A DNA stretch of 64,000 nucleotides, taken from Paracoccaceae bacterium (lineage in GTDB: Bacteria; Pseudomonadota; Alphaproteobacteria; Rhodobacterales; Rhodobacteraceae). Shown here piece after piece: positions 43,509 through 52,083 of the stretch (the first letter of the stretch is position 1; each line of letters starts with the position of its first letter). The notes under the pieces were generated by a model. That model ran no database searches. It saw only the letters and a list, made by a program, of their open reading frames with translations, and was not told where the DNA came from. The stretch spans positions 1 through 64,000 of the forward strand of contig JAHYIZ010000008.1 of the NCBI GenBank assembly GCA_019429405.1, read 5' to 3'. The position numbers were made by a program, and so were the translations under genes.

Positions 43509-44290
43509 CAGCGCGCCGCCTTTGTATGTTTCGAGAACCGCGTGACAAGCTGGATCAGCCCCATGCAGGCCCAGGTGATGCCAAAGGCAATCACCGCAAG
43601 CGCCATCGGTTCATAGGCGCGGTTGGCGCCCATCAGTTGCAGATAAGGCCCGAAGGCCGGGCGGTTCAGCAGCGCCGCCAGGGTAAACTCGCCGATCACG
43701 ATGGCAAAGGTGACAAAGGCGCCAGACAGCACCGCCACCAGCACATTGGGCATGATCACCCGGGCGAGAATGGTCACCCAGCCGGCGCCGAGGCTTTGTG
43801 CCGCCTCGGTCAGGGTGGCCACGTCGATGGTGCGCAGCCCGGTATCGACGGCGCGATACATATAGGGCAGGCTGAGCGTGGCATAACCGAACATCAACAA
43901 CAGGTTGGTGCCGGTCAGGCTGCCGGTCAGCGGCAGCCAGCTGCTGGTGTTGTATAGACGGATATAGCCGAACACGATGACAATGGCCGGAATGACCAGT
44001 GGCAGCAGCGTTACGAACTCGACATAGGGCCTAAGGCCCGGCAGTTTCAGGCGCACCCAATAGGCAGTGGGCACCACCAGAAGCACGCCGAACACGATGG
44101 TCAGCAGCGCCATCACCACCGAATAGCTGAAGGTTTCACGAAAGCGCGGATCGGCCAGCACGGCGGCATAGGCATCGAAGCTGTATTCGCCGCGCCGCAT
44201 CGACAGCGAAAATTCGGTCAGGCCGACCAGCGGCAGAATGAAATAGCCCATCCCGAAGATCAGCGTGGCCCAGGCAAAAAGGCGCTTCAT
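43508..44290 (-). CDS. ABC transporter permease (PotC-like)
   Basis: This 260-residue inner-membrane protein has about six hydrophobic helices (first at residues 5-25) and the permease 'EAA' loop 'EAAQSLGAGWVTILARVIMPN' that contacts the ATPase. It pairs with the other permease to form the channel. The start is set at the ATGA overlap with the upstream permease; a GTG three codons earlier is less likely. Family place is that of PotC/FbpB-half permeases for polyamines, iron or related solutes. Confidence 0.87.
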
Positions 44291-45162
44291 TTCAGCCACC
44301 TTTCAGACCGCACGCGCAGCCAGATGTAGATGCCATTGGCGATGCCGGTCACCACGATCATGCCAAAGGCCAGCGCATAGCCCAGATGCGGGTCTTGCAG
44401 CACGTCGCCCCTGATCTGCGCGAAGAGCAAGATCGGCACGATCGACAGCGATGAGCCAGTCAGCGCGTAGGCGGTGGCGACCGCCCCAAAGGCATTGGCG
44501 AACAGCAGAGCGAAAGTGCCGAGCAGCGACGGAAACAGGATCGGCAGCGCCACCATGCGCCAGTATTGCGGGGTGGTCGCACCAAGGATGTTGGCGGCCT
44601 CTTTCCATTCCCTTTTCAGCCCGTCGAGTGCAGGGGTGATGATGAGGATCATCAGCGGGATCTGGAAGAATACATAGGTGATGGTCAGGCCCCAGAAGCT
44701 GAGGATGGTAAAGCCTTCGGCGCGCAGGTTGATGCCGAACTGGTCCATCAGCCACAGGGTCAGCAGCCCGCGCGGCCCGATGGTGGCCATGAAGGCAAAC
44801 GCCAAGGGCACCCCGGCAAAGTTCGAGGCGACCCCCGAAAAGGTCAGCACCGGGCTGCGGATCCACTTCGGCAGGCCGCCCAGCACCACCGCTGCCGCCA
44901 TGGCAAAGCCTATGACGCAGCCCAGCAGCGACGAGGCCACCGAGATTTTGATCGAGATCCAGTAGCTGGCGAGGATCGAGGGGGTAAAGAGGCCGCGCAC
45001 ATTGTCAAACGTCATCTCTCCCGCCGCATTGCGAAACGCGCCCAGAACAATGTTCATGGTCGGCAGGATCAGAAACAGCAGCGCGAAGGCGGCGAATGGC
45101 ACGATGCCCAGCCAATTAAGCGGCAGGCGTCGGCGCGGCGGTGCTGCGGGAAGGGCAGTCAT
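44287..45162 (-). CDS. ABC transporter permease (PotB-like)
   Basis: A 291-residue permease with about six membrane helices, starting with 'LNWLGIVPFAAFALLFLILP', and the EAA loop 'EWKEAANILGATTPQYWRMV'. It forms the channel with the PotC-like permease. The ATG at 45162 follows GGGGAAATGGC-type sequence; the longer open frame has no good start. It is the first permease gene after the binding protein gene, with 74 bases between, which hold an inverted repeat GCCCACCCC/GGGGTGGGC that may attenuate expression of the permeases. Confidence 0.87.
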   Translation of the reverse strand: MTALPAAPPRRRLPLNWLGIVPFAAFALLFLILPTMNIVLGAFRNAAGEMTFDNVRGLFTPSILASYWISIKISVASSLLGCVIGFAMAAAVVLGGLPKWIRSPVLTFSGVASNFAGVPLAFAFMATIGPRGLLTLWLMDQFGINLRAEGFTILSFWGLTITYVFFQIPLMILIITPALDGLKREWKEAANILGATTPQYWRMVALPILFPSLLGTFALLFANAFGAVATAYALTGSSLSIVPILLFAQIRGDVLQDPHLGYALAFGMIVVTGIANGIYIWLRVRSERWLK

Positions 45163-45236
45163 CGGGGAAATGGCTTTCTTGAACGGCAAATGCCCACCCC
45201 AGAGTGGCTCCGGGGTGGGCAGGTGCTCAGGTTCGG

Positions 45237-46340
45237 TTACTGCACGTTGGCGCCAACTACGGCATCCCAACCCTTGGTGACCGCTTCCTTGTTGGCGGCC
45301 TGCTCGTCGAGCGTCGGGAAATAGGCGGCGGCGTAGTTTTCGGCAGGGGGCAGGGCGGCCATAAGTTCGGCCGGTATCTTGCCCGCCTCCGACATCGCGT
45401 TGAAGCGTGCCGGGTGGCAGTAGCCTTTCAACCAGAGGTTCTGGCCTTCATCCGAATAGATGTATTCCATCCAGAGTTTGGCGGCGTTCGGGTGCGGCGC
45501 ATAGGCCGAGATCGCCTGCACATAGACGCCCGCCAGCACGCCCGAAGCGGGAACAACCACGTCGACCGGCGGGTTGCCTTTCAGGTTGTCGCGCGCAGAA
45601 AGGGCGTTGTAGTCCCACATCAGCACGATCGGCGTGGCGCCTTGGGCCAAGGTGCCCGCCTTGCCGATGACGGGAACGAAGTTGCCCGCCTTGTTCATCT
45701 CGGCAAAGAAGCCAAGGCCCTTTTCGCCAGATTCCTTGCCCGCCGCGCCGCCAGCGGCGAGGCCCGCGCCCAGCACAGCCAGAATCGCCTGGTTCGAGGC
45801 ACGCGGGTCGCCCGCCAGCGCCACCGAAGCCTTGTATTCGGGCTTCAGAAGGTCGGCCCAGTCTGTCGGCACCGTGTCGACCAGATCCTTGTTCACCATG
45901 AACGACATCACGCCGTAATAATCGCCATACCAGTAGCCGTCAGCATCCTTGATGCTGTCGGGGATCTCGTCCCAGGTGGCAACCTTGTAAGGCTGGACGA
46001 GGCCTTCCTCCTTGGCAGCCGGGCCAAAGGCCAGACCCACGTCGATCACGTCGGGTGCCTGCGGGCCCATGTTGCCCTTGTTGGCGCGAATCGCCTCGAC
46101 CTCATCGGCCGAACCCGCATCGGGGTTCAGCTCGTTCACGGTGATCCAGGGGTATTTGGCCTTGAAGCCCGCGATCACGTCGCCGTAGCCACACCAGTCA
46201 TGCGGCAGCGCGATAGTGGTCAGCATGCCTTCGACCTTGGCCGCCGCTTCGAGCGCAGCCAGATCTTGTGCGTGCACAAGCGCGGTGGTGGACAAAAGCG
46301 CGGCAGCGCCGGCAAGCCAGTGCATCGGTTTCTTCGTCAT
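45237..46340 (-). CDS. ABC transporter periplasmic binding protein
   Basis: The 367-residue product has a signal peptide ('WLAGAAALLSTTALVHAQD', cleavage about residue 25) and the two-lobed binding fold of the PotD/Fe3+ group, with 'VDVVVPASGVLAGVYVQAIS' and 'AAKLWMEYIYSDEGQNLWLK' typical for it. It presents a small solute to the permease pair. Two starts are possible; the ATG at 46340 is preferred since GGGGAGA lies nine bases before it, while the ATG at 46349 would have the ribosome site directly adjacent. Solute unknown (polyamine, iron chelate or similar). Confidence 0.85.
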   Translation of the reverse strand: MTKKPMHWLAGAAALLSTTALVHAQDLAALEAAAKVEGMLTTIALPHDWCGYGDVIAGFKAKYPWITVNELNPDAGSADEVEAIRANKGNMGPQAPDVIDVGLAFGPAAKEEGLVQPYKVATWDEIPDSIKDADGYWYGDYYGVMSFMVNKDLVDTVPTDWADLLKPEYKASVALAGDPRASNQAILAVLGAGLAAGGAAGKESGEKGLGFFAEMNKAGNFVPVIGKAGTLAQGATPIVLMWDYNALSARDNLKGNPPVDVVVPASGVLAGVYVQAISAYAPHPNAAKLWMEYIYSDEGQNLWLKGYCHPARFNAMSEAGKIPAELMAALPPAENYAAAYFPTLDEQAANKEAVTKGWDAVVGANVQ

Positions 46341-46638
46341 GTCAGACATTCTCCCCGTTTATTGATGTCAGGGCCCGGATGGGCACATGACTGCAATAGG
46401 CGCCATTTGTGACGTTCCAACGACGCCGCGCCTTCGCTGGCGCCAGATTTGCCCCGAATCGCCGCGCATGCAACAAATCTGTTACGTTTCCCCGACGTTA
46501 CTTTTGCAGCGCTTTGGCGCAGCACCCGCGCGGCGGCCTGCTTGTCGTTCGATTCCAAGCCGTTATGGCCGGGTGCCGGGGTCGGGCTTTAAGTGGCGCG
46601 GGCAAGCGGCTAGGCTGGCGCCAAACGGGAGGGGCGGC

Positions 46639-47493
46639 ATGAAACTGGTTCGATACGGCGCGGCAGGGGCGGAACGGCCGGGCATTCTCGATGAAGGCGG
46701 GCGGGTGCGCGACCTGACCGGCGTGGTGGGCGACATCGCCGGGGCAGCGCTGCTGCCCGAGGCGCTGGCGCGGATCGCGTCGCTTGCCCCCGAAAGCCTG
46801 CCTCTGGTCTCGGGGGTGCCGCAGGCAGGTCTGCGACTGGGGCCTTGCGTGGGCGCGGTGGGCAAATTTGTCTGCATCGGCCTCAACTACGCCGACCACG
46901 CGGCAGAATCGGGCCTGCCGGTGCCCGCCGAGCCGATCATCTTCAACAAATGGACCAGCGCCATCTGCGGCCCCGACGATGGCGTGGTGCTGCCGCGCGG
47001 GTCAGAAAAAACCGACTGGGAGGTAGAGCTTGGCGTGGTGATCGGGCGCGGCGGCAGCTATATCGCGCAGGCCGACGCGCTGGCACATGTCGCGGGCTAT
47101 TGCGTCGTCAATGACATCAGCGAGCGCGACTATCAGATGAACCGCGGCGGCACCTGGGACAAGGGCAAGGGCTGCGACACATTCGGCCCGATCGGCCCCT
47201 GGCTGGTAACGCCGGATGAGCTGCCAGACCCGCAGGCGCTGCGCTTGTGGCTGGAGCTCGACGGGATCATGCGCCAGAACGGCAGCACCGCGACCATGGT
47301 GTTCGGCGTGGCAGAACTGATCGCCTATGTCAGCCGGTTCATGTCGCTGCAACCGGGCGACGTCATCGCCACCGGCACCCCGCCCGGTGTCGGCATGGGG
47401 CAAAAGCCGCCGGTCTATCTGCGCGCGGGGCAGGTCATGCGGCTTGGCATCGAGGGGCTTGGCACCCAGACCCAAACCGTGCGGCAAGGCTGA
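46639..47493 (+). CDS. Fumarylacetoacetate hydrolase family enzyme
   Basis: A 284-residue member of the FAH family. The N-terminal part begins 'MKLVRYGAAGAERPGILDEG', and the catalytic domain has 'FVCIGLNYADHAAESG', the metal-binding 'DWEVELGVVIGRGG' and 'GDVIATGTPPGVGMG'. Members act as hydrolases, isomerases or decarboxylases on beta-diketo or keto acids, often in aromatic or sugar acid breakdown. The sequence is of the ureidoglycolate-lyase/HHDD-isomerase annotated type, but substrate cannot be assigned. GGGAGGGGCGGC precedes the ATG. It is divergent from the ABC operon; the 298 bases between hold promoters only. Confidence 0.82.
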   Translation: MKLVRYGAAGAERPGILDEGGRVRDLTGVVGDIAGAALLPEALARIASLAPESLPLVSGVPQAGLRLGPCVGAVGKFVCIGLNYADHAAESGLPVPAEPIIFNKWTSAICGPDDGVVLPRGSEKTDWEVELGVVIGRGGSYIAQADALAHVAGYCVVNDISERDYQMNRGGTWDKGKGCDTFGPIGPWLVTPDELPDPQALRLWLELDGIMRQNGSTATMVFGVAELIAYVSRFMSLQPGDVIATGTPPGVGMGQKPPVYLRAGQVMRLGIEGLGTQTQTVRQG

Positions 47494-47494
47494 C

Positions 47495-47863
47495 ATGGCG
47501 CCCCGGCTGCGCCTGCGGCTGCGCTTTGACGACGGCGCCTATATCGGCCCCGGCAAGGCCGATCTGCTGGCGCTGATCGCCGAAACCGGCTCGATTTCCG
47601 CTGCCGCGGCACGCATGGGCATGAGCTACAAGCGCGCCTGGTCACTGGTTGAGGTGCTCAACGCGATGTTCGCGGCCCCGCTGGTGGCATCGGTGCGGGG
47701 CGGCGCCCACGGCGGCGGCGCACATCTGACCGAGACCGGGAAAGCGGTGCTGGCCACCTATGGCGCAATGCAAGCCAATGCCGACGCCGCAGCCGCCACT
47801 GACATCGCCAAGCTTCTCGCACTGCGCGCCCTCGCCTCGCGCACCTGCGGTTCTTCTTCGTAA
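47495..47863 (+). CDS. ModE-like winged-helix regulator lacking molybdate-binding domain
   Basis: The 122-residue protein is a LysR-type winged helix as in the N-terminal domain of ModE: 'GKADLLALIAETGSISAAAARMGMSYKRAWSLV' in part ('IAETGSISAAAARMGMSYKR') and 'GGAHGGGAHLTETGKAVLA'. It lacks the C-terminal Mop/TOBE domains that bind molybdate in full ModE (about 260 residues). It lies upstream of modABC and probably controls it through the ModE box at 47991-48016. How it would sense molybdate is unclear. It begins one base after the FAH gene. Confidence 0.8.
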   Translation: MAPRLRLRLRFDDGAYIGPGKADLLALIAETGSISAAAARMGMSYKRAWSLVEVLNAMFAAPLVASVRGGAHGGGAHLTETGKAVLATYGAMQANADAAAATDIAKLLALRALASRTCGSSS

Positions 47864-47939
47864 AAATACCCTCGGGGGGAAGGCACGGGCGGCCCCGTTC
47901 AGGGGCCGCCCGTGCCGCGGGGGGCAGAAAGCCCCCCGC
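47851..47939 (+). terminator. Tandem terminator hairpins after ModE-like gene
   Basis: A perfect 15-base stem GGCACGGGCGGCCCC (47882-47896) with GGGGCCGCCCGTGCC (47902-47916) is followed by a second stem GCGGGGGGC (47917-47925) with GCCCCCCGC (47931-47939). The lead sequence AAAAATACCCTCGGGGGG (47863-47880) is the same as at 24885. It probably separates the ModE-like gene from modABC transcription. Confidence 0.7.
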
Positions 47940-47990
47940 CCTAGCCGCCGCACCTGCCGGCGCCATTTGCTCTTGCGCGGCGATCGGGCC

Positions 47991-48016
47991 TCGTTATGTT
48001 TGGCGGGAAATAACGA
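47991..48016 (+). promoter_or_regulatory. ModE box upstream of modA
   Basis: TCGTTAT (47991-47997) and ATAACGA (48010-48016) form an inverted repeat with a 12-base centre. The arms match the outer parts of the known ModE site (ATCGnTAT...ATAACGAT). It ends 11 bases before the modA start codon, where a bound repressor would block transcription of modABC when molybdate is plentiful. Confidence 0.75.
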
Positions 48017-48027
48017 TGGAGGACATC

Positions 48028-48768
48028 ATGCTGCGCGCGCCCTTGATTGCGCTGCTTTTCTGCGCCACCCCGGCAGCGGGCGAAATGGCACTTGTGGCGG
48101 TGGCGGCGAACTATGCCGGTGCTGCCGAGGCGCAGGCACAGGCCTTTGCCGCCGCAAGCGGGCATCAGATCACCCTGACCACCGGTTCGACCGGCAAGCT
48201 TTACGCGCAGATCGGTGCCGGCGCCCCCTTTGATGTGCTGCTGTCGGCTGATGCCGCCACCCCGGCGCGGCTTGAGGCCGAGGGCGCGGCGGTGGCGGGC
48301 ACGCGCTTTACCTATGCGCTGGGGGCGCTGGTGCTCTGGTCGCCTGACCACGCGCTGATCGGCGCCGACCCGGTGGCAGCGCTTGCCAGCCCCGACCTGC
48401 GCCACCTCGCCATCGCCAACCCCGCGCTTGCCCCCTATGGCGTGGCGGCAGAGCAGACGCTCGAGGCGCTGGGGTTGTGGCAGCAAGTGCAAGGGCGGCT
48501 GGTGATGGGCGAAAACATCGGCCAGACCTACGCCATGGTGGCAAGTGGCGCCGCCAGCGCGGGGTTCGTGGCACTGTCGGCGGTGGTGTCGGAAGACCAA
48601 GGCAGCCGCTGGCTGGTGCCGCAAGAGCTGTTCCAGCCAATCCAGCAGGATGCGGTGCTGCTGCGCCACGGCGCCAACAACGCGGCGGCACGCGGGTTTC
48701 TCGACTGGCTGAAAACACCTCAGGCGCAGACGATCAGCGCCAGCTTTGGCTACGCGGCCTTGCCGTGA
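48028..48768 (+). CDS. modA: Molybdate ABC transporter, periplasmic binding protein
   Basis: ModA binds molybdate in the periplasm. The 246-residue product has a signal peptide ('LIALLFCATPAAG', cleavage about residue 18) and the ModA pattern: 'VAVAANYAGAAEAQAQAF', the oxyanion-binding 'TTGSTGKLYAQI' and 'GAPFDVLLSADAATP', and 'VGENIGQ'-like 'VMGENIGQTYAMVASG'. The start is the ATG at 48028, placed five bases after GGAGGA; an in-frame ATG at 48016 lies inside the ModE box and has no good ribosome site. First gene of modABC. Confidence 0.92.
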   Translation: MLRAPLIALLFCATPAAGEMALVAVAANYAGAAEAQAQAFAAASGHQITLTTGSTGKLYAQIGAGAPFDVLLSADAATPARLEAEGAAVAGTRFTYALGALVLWSPDHALIGADPVAALASPDLRHLAIANPALAPYGVAAEQTLEALGLWQQVQGRLVMGENIGQTYAMVASGAASAGFVALSAVVSEDQGSRWLVPQELFQPIQQDAVLLRHGANNAAARGFLDWLKTPQAQTISASFGYAALP

Positions 48769-49445
48769 CCCTGCCCGAGCTTGGCCCGCTCTGGCTGACA
48801 TTGCAGCTTGGTCTGGTGGTAACGCTGGCGTTGCTGGCACTGGCGCTGCCGCTGGCGTGGTGGCTGGCGCACACCCGCACGCGCGCAAAGCCGCTGGTCG
48901 AGGCCGTCACCGCGCTGCCGCTGGTGCTGCCGCCGACGGTGCTGGGGTTCTACCTGCTGATCACTTTCTCGCCCCGCGCGCCCTTCGGCGGGGCCTATCT
49001 TGCCCTCACCGGCGAGACGCTGACCTTTTCCTTTACCGGGCTGGTTCTGGCCTCAATGGTCTATTCGCTGCCCTTCGCCGTGCAGCCCCTGCAGGCCGCG
49101 TTCGAGACGCTGGGCCGCGCGCCGATGGAGGCGGCGGCCTGCCTGCGCGCGCGACCGCTCGACCGCTTTTTCACCGTAGCACTGCCGCTTTCAGCGCGCG
49201 GCGTGCTGACGGCAACGGTGCTGACCTTCGCGCATACGCTGGGCGAGTTTGGCGTGGTGCTGATGGTGGGGGGCAACATTCCGGGCCGCACCAAGGTGAT
49301 CTCGATTGCCATTTACGAGCATGTCGAGACGATCCGGCTGGCCGAGGCACACGCGCTTTCGGCGCTGATGCTGGTGGCCTCGTTTGCGATGCTGCTGGCG
49401 GTCTACAGCCTCAACCGCCGCTTTCCGCAGGGCTGGGGGGCGTGA
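48765..49445 (+). CDS. modB: Molybdate ABC transporter permease
   Basis: The 226-residue membrane protein has five to six hydrophobic segments and the permease EAA loop 'EAAACLRARPLDRFFTVALP'. It forms the homodimeric molybdate channel. 'LPLVLPPTVLGFYLLI' near residue 50 is typical for ModB. It starts with GTG overlapping the modA stop by four bases (GTGA), and its stop overlaps the modC start (TGATG). Confidence 0.92.
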   Translation: MTLPELGPLWLTLQLGLVVTLALLALALPLAWWLAHTRTRAKPLVEAVTALPLVLPPTVLGFYLLITFSPRAPFGGAYLALTGETLTFSFTGLVLASMVYSLPFAVQPLQAAFETLGRAPMEAAACLRARPLDRFFTVALPLSARGVLTATVLTFAHTLGEFGVVLMVGGNIPGRTKVISIAIYEHVETIRLAEAHALSALMLVASFAMLLAVYSLNRRFPQGWGA

Positions 49446-50551
49446 TGCTGGCGCTGGATGTGCAGCTTGCGCGGCCCGGTTTTGCCTTGCGGGTGACGCA
49501 GGAATTCGCGCCCGAGGGGGTAACGGCTGTTTTCGGGCCTTCGGGGGCAGGCAAATCAACGCTGCTGCGCCTGATCGCGGGGCTGGAGCGGGGCGCCGCT
49601 GGCCACGTGCAGTTTGGCGGCGAGGTTTGGCAGGCGCCGGGGGTGTTTGTGCCGCCCGAGGCGCGCGGCGTGGGCTATGTGTTTCAGGACGCGCGGCTTT
49701 TTGCGCATCTGAGCGTGGCGGGCAACCTGCGCTTTGCCGACCGGCGGGCGCGTGGCCTGCCGGGGCCGAGCCGGGGCGAGGTGGTCGAGATGCTCGACCT
49801 TGCGCCGCTTTTGGGGCGCCGGGTTGGCGGTCTGTCGGGCGGCGAGCGCCAGCGCGTTGCAATTGGCCGCGCGCTGCTGGGCCGACCGCGCCTGATGCTT
49901 CTGGATGAGCCGCTGGCGGCCCTCGATGCGGCGCGCAAGGCCGAGATCTTACCCTATCTGGAGCGTCTTTGCACGCTGCATGGGTTGCCGGTTCTTTACG
50001 TCAGCCACGATCTTGCCGAGCTTGCGCGGCTGGCGCATCGGGTGGTGGTGCTGGCGGCGGGCAGGGTGGCGGCGGCGGGGCCGCTGGCCGAGGTGCTGGC
50101 CGACCCGGCGCTGGCCGGGGTGCTGGGGCCGCGCGGGGCGGGGGCGATGCTGGCGGCGACAGTTGCGGCGCATCATCCGGGCGACGGGTTGAGCGAGCTT
50201 GCGCATCCGGCGGGGCGGCTGTTCGTGCCGCTGATCGCGGCGGCAATCGGTGCGCGCGTCAGGCTGCGCTTCGCGGCGGAAGACGTGATGCTGGCGCGGG
50301 TGCGGCCCGACGCGATTTCGGCGCTGAACATCCTGCCCGCCACCATCACCGCGCTGGCAGAGGCACCGGGGGGCGTGGCGGTGGGCCTGCGGATCGGCCC
50401 GGACGCCGCACAGGCACGCATCACACAGCGTTCTGCCCGCGCGCTGGCGCTGGAACCGGGGGCGCAGGTCTTTGCGATCCTGAAAACCGTCGCATTCGCG
50501 CGCGACGATCTTGGGGCAGCGGCGAGGCTGGACAGCCACCCCGCGCCCTAA
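49445..50551 (+). CDS. modC: Molybdate ABC transporter ATP-binding protein
   Basis: ModC drives molybdate uptake with ATP. The 368-residue protein has Walker A 'GPSGAGKST' (near 31), Q-loop 'GYVFQDARLFAHLSV', signature 'LSGGERQRVAIGRAL', Walker B 'LMLLDEPLAALD' and H-loop 'VSHDLAEL'. The C-terminal part (from about residue 250) is a Mop/TOBE domain with 'ISALNILPATITAL', which can bind molybdate and give feedback on transport. Last gene of modABC. High G+C and normal length. Confidence 0.93.
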   Translation: MLALDVQLARPGFALRVTQEFAPEGVTAVFGPSGAGKSTLLRLIAGLERGAAGHVQFGGEVWQAPGVFVPPEARGVGYVFQDARLFAHLSVAGNLRFADRRARGLPGPSRGEVVEMLDLAPLLGRRVGGLSGGERQRVAIGRALLGRPRLMLLDEPLAALDAARKAEILPYLERLCTLHGLPVLYVSHDLAELARLAHRVVVLAAGRVAAAGPLAEVLADPALAGVLGPRGAGAMLAATVAAHHPGDGLSELAHPAGRLFVPLIAAAIGARVRLRFAAEDVMLARVRPDAISALNILPATITALAEAPGGVAVGLRIGPDAAQARITQRSARALALEPGAQVFAILKTVAFARDDLGAAARLDSHPAP

Positions 50552-50585
50552 CATAGTGCGCGCGATCAGCCCGAGGAGACCGCCG

Positions 50586-51605
50586 ATGTTTGCCCGCCCG
50601 CTTGCCGCCCTTGCCCTGCTCTTTGCCCTCGCCGGCCCTGCGCCCGCGCAGCAGGTGACGCTGCGGTTGCACCAGTTCCTGCCCGCGCAGAGTTTCGTGC
50701 CCGCCAACATTCTCGACCCATGGGCCGACCGAATCGAGGCCGAGTCGGGCGGGCGCATCACGATCGAGCGGTTCGCGTCAATGCAGCTTGGCGGCAAGCC
50801 CGCCGATCTGGTCGATCAGCTGGTCGATGGCGTGGTCGATATCATCTGGACCTTGCCGGGCTATACGCCGGGGCGGTTTCCGCGCAGCGAGGCATTTGAA
50901 CTGCCGTTCCTCGTGGCCGATGCTGAAGGCGCCAGCCGGGCCTTTTGGGAGGTCGCGCAGGCAGAGATGTTCCCTACCGATTTCAAGGGCATGCACATTC
51001 TGGGCACATGGGTGCACGGGCCGGGGGTGATCCATTCGGCGCGCCCGGTGCTGCGGCTGGAGGATATGGCGGGGCTGAAGCTGCGCGCGCCGTCGCGCAT
51101 TACCGCGCAGCTGCTGGAAGGGCTGGGGGCTGCGGCACTGGGCATGGCAGTGCCGGCGGTGCCCGAAGCGCTGTCGCGCGGCGTGATCGATGGCACCTTG
51201 CTGCCATGGGAGGTGACAAGCTCGATCCGCGCGGCGGAGCTGGTGCACAACCACACCGAGTTTCCGGGGCGCGCGGTCTATGTCGCGACCTTCATTCTGG
51301 CGATGAACGCCGAGCGCTATGCGGGCCTTCCCGCCGATCTGCGTGCTATCATCGACACGGCATCGGGGCCGGAGTTTTCGGCCAACGCGGGGCGGCTGCA
51401 ACAGGGCGCCGATGCCCCGATGCGGGCCGAAGCGGTGGCAATGGGCAACACCGTGGTAACGCTGGACGCGGCCGAGGCCGCGCGCTGGCAGGCGGCTGCT
51501 GACCCGGTGGTGGCGCAGTGGCTGGCCGACATGGCGGCGGCAGGAATTGACGGAGCGGGGCTGCTGGCGCGCGTCAAGGCGGCACTTGCGGCCAATGGTG
51601 GTTGA
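50586..51605 (+). CDS. dctP: TRAP transporter substrate-binding protein (DctP)
   Basis: A 339-residue periplasmic binding protein with a signal peptide ('LAALALLFALAGPAPAQ', cleavage about residue 21). The TRAP signatures include 'VTLRLHQFLPAQSFV', 'GGRITIERFASMQLGG', 'LRLEDMAGLKLRAPSRI' and the substrate Arg in 'LKLRAP'. DctP proteins capture organic acids for the membrane subunits. GAGGAGACCGCC before the ATG is a strong ribosome site. It overlaps dctQ and is cotranscribed with dctQM. The substrate is probably a carboxylate but is not known. Confidence 0.9.
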   Translation: MFARPLAALALLFALAGPAPAQQVTLRLHQFLPAQSFVPANILDPWADRIEAESGGRITIERFASMQLGGKPADLVDQLVDGVVDIIWTLPGYTPGRFPRSEAFELPFLVADAEGASRAFWEVAQAEMFPTDFKGMHILGTWVHGPGVIHSARPVLRLEDMAGLKLRAPSRITAQLLEGLGAAALGMAVPAVPEALSRGVIDGTLLPWEVTSSIRAAELVHNHTEFPGRAVYVATFILAMNAERYAGLPADLRAIIDTASGPEFSANAGRLQQGADAPMRAEAVAMGNTVVTLDAAEAARWQAAADPVVAQWLADMAAAGIDGAGLLARVKAALAANGG

Positions 51606-52083
51606 GCGGCTGATGCACGGGCTGGCGCGGGGCATGGCGCTGGCGGGCGGCGCGGTGCTGCTGGCGCTGGTGGCGATGATCTGCGTCAGCGTGGTGGGCA
51701 ACGCGCTGGCGCGGGCGGGGCTGGCGGGGTTCGGCCCGGTGCGGGCCGGGTATGAACTGGTCGAGCTGGGCATGGCCTTTGTGGTCTTTGCCTTTTTGCC
51801 ACTGGCGCAGCTTGACCGGGCGCACGCCGCTGTCGAGGTCTTTACCGCACGGCTGCCCCGGCGCGCCAATTCGGCGCTGGCGCGGTTCTGGGCGGTCGCG
51901 ATGGCGGCGGTAACGGCGCTTGTCGCGTGGCGGCTGGGCGTGGGTGCTTTGGCCAAGGCGCAGAGCGGCGAGACCACGTTTCTGCTCGCGATCCCGGTCT
52001 GGTGGGCCTATGCCGCGTGCTGCGTGGCCGCTGTGGCGGCGGCGCTGGTGACGGCGTGGGACGCAGCGCGGGCGCGCGCATGA
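51595..52083 (+). CDS. dctQ: TRAP transporter small permease (DctQ)
   Basis: The 162-residue product has four hydrophobic helices (about 15-38, 50-70, 95-115, 130-150) and the DctQ pattern 'YELVELGMAFVVFAFLPLAQ'. It links DctP docking to the large permease. The start overlaps dctP by 11 bases; an ATG at 51613 is an alternative. Its stop overlaps the dctM start by four bases. Confidence 0.88.
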   Translation: MVVERLMHGLARGMALAGGAVLLALVAMICVSVVGNALARAGLAGFGPVRAGYELVELGMAFVVFAFLPLAQLDRAHAAVEVFTARLPRRANSALARFWAVAMAAVTALVAWRLGVGALAKAQSGETTFLLAIPVWWAYAACCVAAVAAALVTAWDAARARA

